A stretch of DNA of 22,015 bases from Dehalococcoidia bacterium (lineage in GTDB: Bacteria > Chloroflexota > Dehalococcoidia > Lucifugimonadales > Lucifugimonadaceae), in the NCBI GenBank assembly GCA_012270805.1, contig JAAXHR010000092.1:1-22015 (forward strand), in the 5' to 3' direction. This document shows, piece by piece, positions 7,081-14,378 of the stretch. The notes under the pieces are model-generated. The model did no database searches. It was not told where the DNA came from and saw only the letters and a list, made by a program, of their open reading frames with translations. The first letter of the stretch is position 1. Every line of letters begins with the position of its first letter. The translations under genes and the position numbers were made by a program.

Positions 7081-7998
7081 TCATTCCAGCCTGATTCGTG
7101 GGTCGGCCACGGCGTAAAGCAGGTCGATTAAGAGGGCCATCCCAGCGTATGCGAGAGTTATGACGCAAACTATAGCGGTCAGAACCGGAAAATCGAGTTG
7201 GAGAACGGACGTAACTGCGAGACTGCCGAGCCCGGGCCAGGAAAAGATGGTTTCGGTGATGACGGCTCCAGTGATAAGGCCTGCTAGAAGGAGGCCGGCG
7301 TAGGTTAGGGACGGGAGAAGAGCGTTTCGGAAGGCGTGTTTCCAGATGACTAAGGAGTTATCAACACCCTTTGCCCTGGCAAATTTAATGAACTCGGAGT
7401 CGAGGACTTCAAGCATGGCCGATCTAGTCAGACGTAGGAAGCTAGACGCGAATAGCCAACCGAGCGTAACCGAGGGTAGGATGTAGTGTTCCCACCCGCC
7501 TCTTCGGGCGACCGGCAACCATTCAAGGTTGACGCTAAAAATGAGGACTAAGACTATACCGAGCCAGAAGACTGGCGCAGCTTGGCCGACTAAGGCGAAA
7601 GTCCTGCCGATGTAGTCGAGAAGGGAGCCACGCTTGAGAGCCGAGAGCACGCCGAGTGGTATGCCGGTTGCTACTGAGAAAAGGAATGAGCCGAAGGCCA
7701 TTTCCAGCGTAGCCGGGATGCGTTCTGTGACTACGTCAAGTGCGGGTCTGCGCTGGCGAATGGATTCACCGAAATCGCCTGTGACGGCGTTTCCTAGCCA
7801 GATGATGTACTGTTGCCAAGTCGGTTTGTCGAGACCAAGTTCGACGCCCCACGCTTCCCACTCCGCTTGAGTGCTCTGCTCGCTCAGGAAGAGATGACGC
7901 GGATCACCAGACTGCCTTGACATGATGAAGACGAAAATCGTCGTTGCGAGCAGCAAAACGATGCTGTAGGTGAGTCTTCTAAGAAAGAAGGTCTTCAT
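7081..7998 (-). CDS. ABC transporter permease, DppB/OppB family
   Basis: The 305-residue protein is the partner permease. It begins with a membrane helix after MKTFFLRRLTYSI, has the periplasmic region with LGLDKPTWQQYIIWLGNAVTGDFGES (about 54-79), then five transmembrane segments. The EAA loop is FIKFARAKGVDNSLVIWKHAFRNALLP, and the C-terminal end VADPRIRLE is characteristic of the family. AGG lies 5 nt before the ATG at 7998. The gene follows the substrate-binding protein after a 146-nt gap holding a strong hairpin, and is nearly contiguous with the DppC-like gene. The two permeases should form a heterodimer with outside-encoded ATPases. Confidence 0.94.
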   Translation of the reverse strand: MKTFFLRRLTYSIVLLLATTIFVFIMSRQSGDPRHLFLSEQSTQAEWEAWGVELGLDKPTWQQYIIWLGNAVTGDFGESIRQRRPALDVVTERIPATLEMAFGSFLFSVATGIPLGVLSALKRGSLLDYIGRTFALVGQAAPVFWLGIVLVLIFSVNLEWLPVARRGGWEHYILPSVTLGWLFASSFLRLTRSAMLEVLDSEFIKFARAKGVDNSLVIWKHAFRNALLPSLTYAGLLLAGLITGAVITETIFSWPGLGSLAVTSVLQLDFPVLTAIVCVITLAYAGMALLIDLLYAVADPRIRLE

Positions 7999-8081
7999 CT
8001 TCGCCTAAGAGCATACCGATCAGCACGTGAAAGTTCGCAAATTCACGGACGACTAAGTTCGGCTCTGTCGTCACCATGCAC

Positions 8082-8114
8082 TGGGCGAGGATGGCAACGC
8101 ACCATCCCCGCCCA
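8082..8114 (-). promoter_or_regulatory. Strong intercistronic hairpin between binding-protein and permease genes
   Basis: On the transcribed minus strand TGGGCG-G-GGATGG pairs with CCATCC-T-CGCCCA around a 7-nt loop; the central G/T pair is a G-U wobble in RNA, and the stem can extend outward by about three more pairs. No T-run follows. Such hairpins downstream of binding-protein genes (as in malE-malF) protect the upstream message from 3' decay and let the binding protein exceed the permeases. It may also act as a partial terminator. Confidence 0.55.
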
Positions 8115-8144
8115 ATGATTGGATCGCGCTAACAGCAATCGAGG

Positions 8145-10166
8145 TTAGCGATCGAGAAGCATGGTCTCGAACGAGTTCGGACCGTTCTCGTTGTGGCGGT
8201 AGGGTTTCCAGTCAAGGACTTCTGGTCCTAGGACGTACCACTTGACTAGTTCGACAACCGGGATCTCAACACCGACTCTCTGGACGTAGTCTTCGATCTC
8301 GGTGTTCAAGGCGATGATCTGGTCGCCTTGTGTGTTCCTGTCTAGTGCCAAGTAGCGGGTGTCCCAATCTTTCATGACGTCGTACGGGAATTCGACACCA
8401 GAGTTCCAACCCCTGCCGTGTCGCCATCTGCCGTACATATTGCCGAAGAACCCGCCTTCTGCGCTGTTGATGAAGTGCCACGGTATGTCGATCGATCGGT
8501 CGACCAGGGTGGGACGTCTAGCGGAGTAGGCGGTGTTCTCGATTTGGACGTCGATACCGACGTCACGCCATTGTCCTGCGATCGCAACACCGACTTCGGG
8601 GTTGACGAACGGGCTGTCGGACGGAACCCAGAATCCCATTTCGAACCCATCGGGGTACCCGGCTTCGGCTAGCAATGCCTTGGCACCTTCAGGGTCATAG
8701 TCGACGAACCATCGATCTTGCCAGTGCGGCGTGCTCTGTTCGTACCCAGTGTGGGTATAAATCGGCTTGCCTAGTCCAGTGAGGATGCTGTTGTTGATCA
8801 GTGCGCGGTTGATGGCCATCGACAGGGCTCGACGGACCATGTTGGCATTCTCGTCATCTGGGCCAGTTCCGATCCACGGGTGAGCGTCGTCGGGTTTGTG
8901 GCCTGGTCGAGGTTCGATCGGCTCATCAGAGATGTGGTTTCTATCAGTCCAGAAGTTGCCACCGAAGTAGATGGCCTGACCGCCGAGACCCGCGTTGATC
9001 TGGATACGGCGTCCGCGTGAGCGGTTTTCGGTATCGAGGACGAGTGAGCTCGGGATCTGCGCCAGGTGTACTTCACCGGTGGCTAGTGCAGCCGCGGCCT
9101 GTGAGGGTTCGCGGACTTCGATGATGCGAAGCCTATCGGCGAGCGGTGAAGCGCGCCAGTGGTCGAGAACTGCGTCCGCGACGAGTTCGTCGTTACCGAC
9201 GTGCTTGACGACCTGCCAAGGGCCACTGCCGTGCGGCTCAAGGATGGCTCCTTCTTCGCCGAGTTCGTCAAAGACGCGCTTGCTGTGGATCGGTAGCTGC
9301 CCGTTCTCGTTTGAGATGAGGTAGAAGAAGTCCGGGTGGAACCGTTCGGGGTTGAATGTGCATGAGAATGCCCGATCGCTGATGGTCTGGCAGTCCCAGA
9401 CGCCAATGCCGCCAGACTCGCTGAAGGTCGGTGCTCGAGCAGCCCGGCTACCTTCTTTACCGGCGTCGGTCATGGAGTGGACTACGTCTTCAGCGGTGAG
9501 CGGACCCCAGTCTTGGTCAACGCCTCGGAACGTCACGCCATCGCGGACGGTGAATGTGATGTTGTTTCCATCGATTTCCCATCCAGTGCCGATGCCCGAA
9601 GTGCCCGGTATGCCATACGCTGGTGGTGGATCCACGCGGTCGGTGCGAAGAAGGGTCTCGGTGATGCCCCACGCGTGGAGCTTCCAGTATTCCGGCGACG
9701 GCTGCGCTGAAGGCAGGTAGAGGGGCGGTGGCACGTAGACAGTAGCCACACGGAGTTCACCACCTGAGCGACGAGGCGCCTCAACTTCTCGTTCGACGAC
9801 GACGGTCTGTACTACTGGCTTCTCAACCTCGACGACTCTCTCTTTCTCAACGACGACGGTTTCGACGACGGTTTCGCCTTCTACAACGACCTCTTTCTCG
9901 ACGACGACGGTCTGAACTACGGTCTCGCCCTCGACGATGATTTCTCTCTCAACTACGACGGTCTGTACGACAGTCTCGCCCTCGACGAGTTTTTCTACGA
10001 CGACGGTCTGTGGTACCGCGACTTCACGTTCTACCACGACCTCCCGTTCTACAACGACGGTCTCGACGACGGTTTCGCCGCAGGCCACGAAGACGGCGGT
10101 TATAGCTACGGCAAGAGTGGTCAGCAAAGATATGCTGAGCCTCCGATGCCTAATGAATGGTTTCAT
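8145..10166 (-). CDS. ABC transporter substrate-binding lipoprotein, family 5, with Val/Glu repeat stalk
   Basis: The 673-residue product has a lipoprotein signal (RHRR then a hydrophobic stretch and FVAC, acylated Cys29), a repeat region of alternating VVVE/REV blocks (residues 30-129), and then a family-5 solute-binding fold (about 135-673). Family landmarks include the GGELRVA entry strand, LTAEDVVHSM, HGSGPWQVVKH, VRRALSMAINR and ALLAEAGYPDGFEM. Such proteins capture peptides, glycosides or other solutes and pass them to Dpp/Opp permeases; the ligand cannot be inferred here. Start ATG 10166 is chosen because AAGGAG sits 7 nt upstream and the signal peptide then begins properly; the longer frame to 10235 adds 23 non-signal residues. 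It is first in the leftward operon and divergent from the selenoprotein gene. Confidence 0.93.
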   Translation of the reverse strand: MKPFIRHRRLSISLLTTLAVAITAVFVACGETVVETVVVEREVVVEREVAVPQTVVVEKLVEGETVVQTVVVEREIIVEGETVVQTVVVEKEVVVEGETVVETVVVEKERVVEVEKPVVQTVVVEREVEAPRRSGGELRVATVYVPPPLYLPSAQPSPEYWKLHAWGITETLLRTDRVDPPPAYGIPGTSGIGTGWEIDGNNITFTVRDGVTFRGVDQDWGPLTAEDVVHSMTDAGKEGSRAARAPTFSESGGIGVWDCQTISDRAFSCTFNPERFHPDFFYLISNENGQLPIHSKRVFDELGEEGAILEPHGSGPWQVVKHVGNDELVADAVLDHWRASPLADRLRIIEVREPSQAAAALATGEVHLAQIPSSLVLDTENRSRGRRIQINAGLGGQAIYFGGNFWTDRNHISDEPIEPRPGHKPDDAHPWIGTGPDDENANMVRRALSMAINRALINNSILTGLGKPIYTHTGYEQSTPHWQDRWFVDYDPEGAKALLAEAGYPDGFEMGFWVPSDSPFVNPEVGVAIAGQWRDVGIDVQIENTAYSARRPTLVDRSIDIPWHFINSAEGGFFGNMYGRWRHGRGWNSGVEFPYDVMKDWDTRYLALDRNTQGDQIIALNTEIEDYVQRVGVEIPVVELVKWYVLGPEVLDWKPYRHNENGPNSFETMLLDR
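9780..10079 (-). repeat. Tandem degenerate repeat encoding the lipoprotein stalk
   Basis: The DNA shows recurring CGACGACGGT/CTCGCCCTCGACGA-type blocks. At protein level a 17-residue unit (51 nt), GETVVQTVVVEREIIVE and variants, repeats in register from residues 63, 80 and 97, with looser copies either side. Between copies third-codon positions vary while the protein pattern persists, suggesting selection on the protein rather than very recent slippage. Confidence 0.8.
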
Positions 10167-10302
10167 CTCGACGCTCCTTTTTGGGATTCGCGCTGTTCGA
10201 GTTATGCACTTTGCGTGCCGCGCCCAACTTGGCAAGCCAGTTGCGAACGCATTAGATATCGAACGATGTTACTTCAATAGTTCGCCGATTACAGCCTCGT
10301 TT

Positions 10303-10331
10303 ATTAAAAACGTATTGGTTCATCGATTCAA
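10303..10331 (-). promoter_or_regulatory. Candidate promoter of the transporter operon
   Basis: On the minus strand TTGAAT (10326-10331) and TTTAAT (10303-10308) are separated by exactly 17 nt, with 4/6 and 5/6 matches to sigma-70 consensus. Transcription would begin near 10296, giving a leader of about 130 nt before the binding-protein ATG at 10166. This is visual matching only. Confidence 0.45.
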
Positions 10332-10405
10332 AAGCGTGATTCGTAATGAATACGAGCTTTATGCGGTATATCCTAAACGTGCCAGCAGGACCAGAATTCA
10401 GGGTT

Positions 10406-10423
10406 CGAATCTTGAGAGATTCG
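10406..10423. promoter_or_regulatory. Inverted repeat upstream of the selenoprotein gene
   Basis: CGAATCT and AGATTCG form a perfect 7-bp inverted repeat around TGAG, 28 nt before the selenoprotein ATG. It could be an operator in the divergent promoter region or a hairpin in the leader. No known regulator consensus was recognised. Confidence 0.35.
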
Positions 10424-10451
10424 TCCGTAGACACGATGCATCGGAGACGAC

Positions 10452-12119
10452 ATGTACGAGCTTGAAGTTGTGAATCCGGTTTCGCCGCAGCGAGGCGAGG
10501 TGAGTGCGTTTCCGTACGCTCCACGTCCTTCGAGTCTGAAGGACAAGGTGATTGGGTTGATGTGGAACGGAAAGGCGCACGGGGACGATGCGTTGAAGCG
10601 GGCAGGAGAGTTGATCAAGGAGGCGGAGCCGTCGGTTGACATTCGGTTCTATTCGGGGGCGTTGCCGTTTCCGGATCCCTTGAGGACAAAGGCGATATCG
10701 GAGATCGACGTCGCGATCGGCTGTACTGCTGATTGAGGGAGCTGCACGTCGTGGCTTGTCTACGACATGGTTGAGTTGGAGAAGGCGGGAGTTCCAACCG
10801 TTGTGATCCTCTCGAACGGGTTCCAGCATGATGCCGACGCGAGCGCTATGGCGTTCGGAATGGGGCCGATACCACGAGTCGAGGTGCCACTGGTCTACAA
10901 CAACATCACAACGGCGCAGGCGATTGAACAGACGGATCCGGTTGTCGACGAGATCATGGAGTTGCTGACGCAGGGCATATCGGGAGAGGAGATCGAGAAT
11001 CAGGCGTTGCGTGACGCGCAGGAGATGCGGTTCAGATTCAAGGGTGAAGATCAATTCGGGGCGCTCGATGCGTTCAACAAGGAATTCTTGGATCGTGATT
11101 GGGGAGATGGCTTTCCACTGATACCGCCGACCGAGGAGAAGGTGAAGCGGATGCTGTCGGGTACGACGTTGGATGCGGAGGATGTTGTTTGTACGTTGCC
11201 ACCTGGGAACGGGATCGTGACGGTTCAGAAGATCGCGGTGAACTGTGTGATGGCGGGGTGCGAACCGAAGCATCTTCCCGTCGTGATTGCGGCGTGCAAG
11301 GCGATTTCGAGCATGGAGCCGTTCGAGGTGCGAGGATTGCTGATGTCGACGTCAGCAGGCGCCCCCTTGATAGTCGTGAATGGTCCGATAAGGAACGAGA
11401 TCGGATTGAACTATCGACGTGCCACGTTAGGCCCGGGGAAGATGTCGAAGGTGAATGTGACGATTGGAAGGGCGTTCACATTGACGCTCAAGAACGGTGG
11501 GCACTGGTATCCGGGCGTGTTGGATATGGACACTATCGGGACACCACGGAAGTTCAGTTTCTGCATCGCGGAGAACGAGGAGGATTCACCATGGGATCCG
11601 TTCCATGTAGAGATGGGTTACCGGCCCGATCAGAATGTCATCTCGATCTTCCCGTCAGGCGGGGAACATGACCATGGCAATCAGGGCGTGGATACCGCAG
11701 ATGGTTTGTTGAAGTCGATAGCGGCATCTTGTGGTCATTCGAGCGCGCACATCGCGAATCTGCATGGCGAGTTAGACGAGTCGCCGGGCGGAGCTACGCT
11801 GATTCTCTTAGCACCTGCCCATGCACGACCGATCGCCGGATCCGGTTACACGAAGAGTGCGGCCAAAGAGTTTCTGCATCAGCATGTGAAGGCCCCGGCC
11901 AGCGAGATGGTTGCGCATTTCAATGTGCCGGAGAAAGTGCGATACGAGTGGCGTTGGTTGTACAACCTGCCGCCGTGGGAGCAAGAGCGGGTTATGCTGC
12001 ATGGGCAACACGATGCCAGTCGGTACTTCATCGTGTGCGTCGGCGCGGATGACCGCGCGAAGAACCTGATCATTGGATCTGGAACGCCGGGAATGGCAGA
12101 GATCACGGACCGGGCATAG
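10452..12119 (+). CDS. UGSC-family selenoprotein with in-frame TGA (Sec95)
   Basis: One gene of 555 residues. The frame from ATG 10452 (GGAG 5 nt upstream) meets TGA at 10734-10736, then continues in the same frame to 12119. The codons around the TGA read A-D-[TGA]-G-S-C-T-S-W, giving the U-G-S-C redox motif after which the UGSC family of (seleno)proteins is named; relatives carry Cys at that position. A SECIS-like hairpin starts 11 nt after the TGA. Homology-like sequence runs through the TGA (VAIGCTAD before, LVYDMVELEKAGVPTVVI after), which argues against a pseudogene. Residues about 25-180 form the UGSC domain; the rest (GDGFPLIPPTEEKVKRML and TVQKIAVNCVMAGCEPKHLPVV segments) is a second domain seen with UGSC proteins. 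A thiol/selenol redox role is likely, but the substrate is unknown. Automated callers will split it at 10736/10767. Confidence 0.9.
10734..10766 (+). promoter_or_regulatory. Selenocysteine UGA and bacterial SECIS-like hairpin
   Basis: After the TGA (10734-10736) an 11-nt spacer leads to GTCGTGG (10748-10754), a CTTGT loop and CTACGAC (10760-10766): a 7-bp stem with one G-U wobble. The 11-nt spacing and a small apical loop containing G-U match the general design of the SelB-binding fdhF SECIS. There is no obvious bulged U, so the detailed SelB contacts may differ. Confidence 0.75.
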
Positions 12120-12257
12120 AGCAAGATCGCCCGCTCTGTCTGATTCCAAAACCCTCGTTCAGCGTGCCGCAATCGTCTCCGAGTAGATCATCAGACATCG
12201 CGGTTTCGGTCCGTAACGTCTTCAAGCTTTTCGTGGCCTTGCACAACCGCCACGCTC

Positions 12258-12284
12258 CGCCCCTTCTGTGGAAGGAAAGGGGCG
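12258..12284. terminator. Hairpin between convergent selenoprotein and ThDP-enzyme genes
   Basis: CGCCCCTT (12258-12265) pairs perfectly with AAGGGGCG (12277-12284) around an 11-nt loop, in the 227-nt gap between two converging genes. A second imperfect GC-rich stem lies near 12312-12335 (TGCCGGG and CCCGGGCA). Neither has a T-run, so a bidirectional terminator role is inferred from position. The rest of the gap shows nothing recognisable. Confidence 0.45.
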
Positions 12285-12346
12285 CGAACGAGCACAATGA
12301 AGTGAGCGAGGCATGCCGGGACTGTTGACCCGGGCAGCCAGTGCGA

Positions 12347-13996
12347 TCAGTCGTAGATGCTGAAGCTCAGCTCTTGCTGGGTGTGAACATCGATGAGGGC
12401 TGAACGGCCGTTCTCGAAGTTCTCGCGGTGGGCTTCACGGATGGCGTTGCCGATTTCTGTCGGCTCAGTCACGGTGATGCCGCGTGCACCCATGCCTTCA
12501 GCGATCATGGCGTAGTCGCCGGTCATGTTGCCGGCGTTGTACTTCTCCATGGCGACCGGCAGCGACTTGTTGTAACCGCCCATCGTGCCGTTGTTGAGGA
12601 CGATAGTCGTGATCGGATTTCCGGACCGGACTGACGTTTCGATGTCTAGACCGGACATTCCGAATGCCGCGTCACCCATGAAGTTGACGCAGAAGCGTTC
12701 GGGCATGGCCATCTTGGCACCGATCATCAAGCCGATGCCGTATCCGAGATGTGTGCTCTTGCCCCAACCGATGTAGGTGTGCGGATTAGTGGCAGTGTAG
12801 AACGGCATCATCTGGTCGCGCGGGTGTCCGGCGTCGTGAGTCATCACTGTGTTCTCGTGGTCGATCGCGTCTCCGATCTCTTTGAGCAGGCGGTATGGAT
12901 TGATCGGTACCATGTCGGAGTTGAGCAAACCGCTCCAATCGGCATTCCACTCGGCGCGGACTTGGGCGATCGATTCTTGGACCGAGGTATCGCCGCTCCT
13001 CCCTTCTTCTCCGATGCGACCTTTGATCTCGTCGATTAGGACTCGGAGCGTTTCGCCAGCATCGCCGACGAGTCCGATGTCGGTGGGGTATTCCTTGGAG
13101 ATGTCGGTCGGGTTGTTTGTGCAGTGGATCAGGAATTTACCCGACGGCAAATCGATGCCGTAGTTGGTGACTGTCAGGCTTGCACCGACGGCAAAGAGGA
13201 CATCAGACTCTTTTAGCCATGTCCACACCGGTTTCGGCGCTGTGCGGTTCGCGGCACCAAGTGCGAGCGGGTGGCGTTCGTCGATCGCGCTTTTCCCCGG
13301 CATAGTAGTCATGACCGGTATCTGCGTTAGTTCGGCTAGTTCCTGCAATTCTGCCGTTGCACCGGCGTGTAAAACGCCTTGCCCGGCCCAGATGGCGGGC
13401 ATACGGGCGTTGAGGAGTTTGTCCGCGACGTCTTTGATATCGCTGGCAGAAGGTGCGAAGATGTGCCTGGAGGTTGGCTGGTATCCTTCGACTGCCGCGT
13501 CGGGGACATCGTCGCCCATCACGTCACGTTGCATCTCGACCATCACAGGACCGGGACGTCCGTTCTTTAGGATTTCGGTCCCTCGGCGCATCAGATCGGG
13601 GATGGCAGCGGCCGATGTGACTGAGACGGCGAACTTCATTATGTGCTCGAAATTTCGAGGTCCGCTGAAGTTCGGAGCAACTTCGGTCTTGTAGTTTCCA
13701 GGGCCGTCGGGTATGAAAAGTACCGGGACGCTGTCAGCCCAAGCTTGCGCGAAACCGCCGAAGGAGTTTTCGGAGCCTGGTCCGCCTTGGCACGCGAAAA
13801 CGCCGTATTTCCCCTTCGAAGCCATGAGGCGCGAGTAGCCGTCGGCGGCCATGATACCGCCGCGTTCCTGCCGAAAAACGATCGGGCGAATGCCTTCCTT
13901 GGCAACCGCTTCGATGATGGGATTGGAGGGGAAGCAGGCGAGCCACTCGAACCCTTCCTTTTTGAGAATCTTCGCAACAGCTTCGTAGCCGTTCAT
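12347..13996 (-). CDS. Thiamine-diphosphate-dependent enzyme, acetolactate-synthase-like
   Basis: The 549 residues have the three-domain layout of the ThDP decarboxylase/acetolactate synthase family. An N-terminal PYR domain carries the activating Glu44 in QERGGIMAADGYSR; a central domain follows (about 185-325); the C-terminal PP domain has the cofactor motif GDAAFGM (441-447) ending in NN (468-469). The enzyme should form or break a C-C bond next to a carbonyl of a 2-oxoacid. The start MNGYEAVAKILKKEG is family-typical, with GGGAAG 7 nt upstream. It stands alone, convergent with the selenoprotein gene and divergent from ftsZ, and no small regulatory subunit is adjacent. True acetolactate synthase, benzoylformate-decarboxylase-like and sulfopyruvate-like activities cannot be told apart here; a catabolic role seems likelier than branched-chain synthesis. 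Confidence 0.9.
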   Translation of the reverse strand: MNGYEAVAKILKKEGFEWLACFPSNPIIEAVAKEGIRPIVFRQERGGIMAADGYSRLMASKGKYGVFACQGGPGSENSFGGFAQAWADSVPVLFIPDGPGNYKTEVAPNFSGPRNFEHIMKFAVSVTSAAAIPDLMRRGTEILKNGRPGPVMVEMQRDVMGDDVPDAAVEGYQPTSRHIFAPSASDIKDVADKLLNARMPAIWAGQGVLHAGATAELQELAELTQIPVMTTMPGKSAIDERHPLALGAANRTAPKPVWTWLKESDVLFAVGASLTVTNYGIDLPSGKFLIHCTNNPTDISKEYPTDIGLVGDAGETLRVLIDEIKGRIGEEGRSGDTSVQESIAQVRAEWNADWSGLLNSDMVPINPYRLLKEIGDAIDHENTVMTHDAGHPRDQMMPFYTATNPHTYIGWGKSTHLGYGIGLMIGAKMAMPERFCVNFMGDAAFGMSGLDIETSVRSGNPITTIVLNNGTMGGYNKSLPVAMEKYNAGNMTGDYAMIAEGMGARGITVTEPTEIGNAIREAHRENFENGRSALIDVHTQQELSFSIYD

Positions 13997-14378
13997 GTTT
14001 CAACTTCCCTTTCTACGGAGCAAGTTTCAATCGGGTGGTCGCGTCATCTGACGCCCACTCTTCAGTTTCCCAAGTGTAAGTCGGATTCGACTGATGCGAA
14101 AGGCTGATGATCGGCGAGTCAGTAGAATCGTTACCAATGTTCGGTTAGAGGCGCGTCCGGAATCAGCAAGCGTGATACAGGGGATTCTACGGAACGTTGT
14201 AACTGCGCGCTGTGGTATTGCATCGCGCCTCACGAATTGCATAGCGTAGTAATCACTCTGGGACGCGACGCGTGTTGCGACGTTGAATTGAGAGGTGTGA
14301 ATCTCTCCGAAGTGTTCGATGCCGCGTGGCAACTACGGACAAAACCATGGTTTCTTTGAGATCGTGAAGGACGAAAAC
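13997..14378. other. 382-nt divergent intergenic region between ThDP-enzyme gene and ftsZ
   Basis: No convincing gene or tRNA was seen. It contains a 14-nt palindrome (14041-14054), a larger imperfect inverted repeat (14084-14129), and a small GAGAG/CTCTC hairpin near 14290-14308. No promoter with both good hexamers was recognised for ftsZ. An in-frame ATG at 14319 would extend FtsZ by 20 residues into this region but lacks a ribosome site. Confidence 0.5.
14041..14054. promoter_or_regulatory. Palindromic operator candidate
   Basis: GCGTCATCTGACGC is a 6+2+6 perfect palindrome 45 nt upstream of the ThDP-enzyme start at 13996. The size and symmetry suit a dimeric helix-turn-helix repressor such as a GntR-type regulator, but none is encoded nearby. 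Confidence 0.35.

Noticed and set aside
9780..10079. CRISPR array or microsatellite
   Set aside because: The repeats are in frame within a lipoprotein, are degenerate at DNA level, and have no constant repeat with unique spacers.
10452..10736. A short gene followed by a separate gene at 10767, or a nonsense-disrupted pseudogene
   Set aside because: Both parts are in one frame, the TGA falls in a U-G-S-C motif, and a SECIS-like hairpin follows at the right distance; a selenoprotein explains all of this.
10398..11273. 291-codon minus-strand open frame across the selenoprotein TGA
   Set aside because: Arg/His/Leu-rich composition typical of an antisense frame; no recognisable domain.
12120..12346. 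Small gene on the minus strand (12103-12297)
   Set aside because: No ribosome site or recognisable domain; the region is better explained by hairpins between convergent genes.
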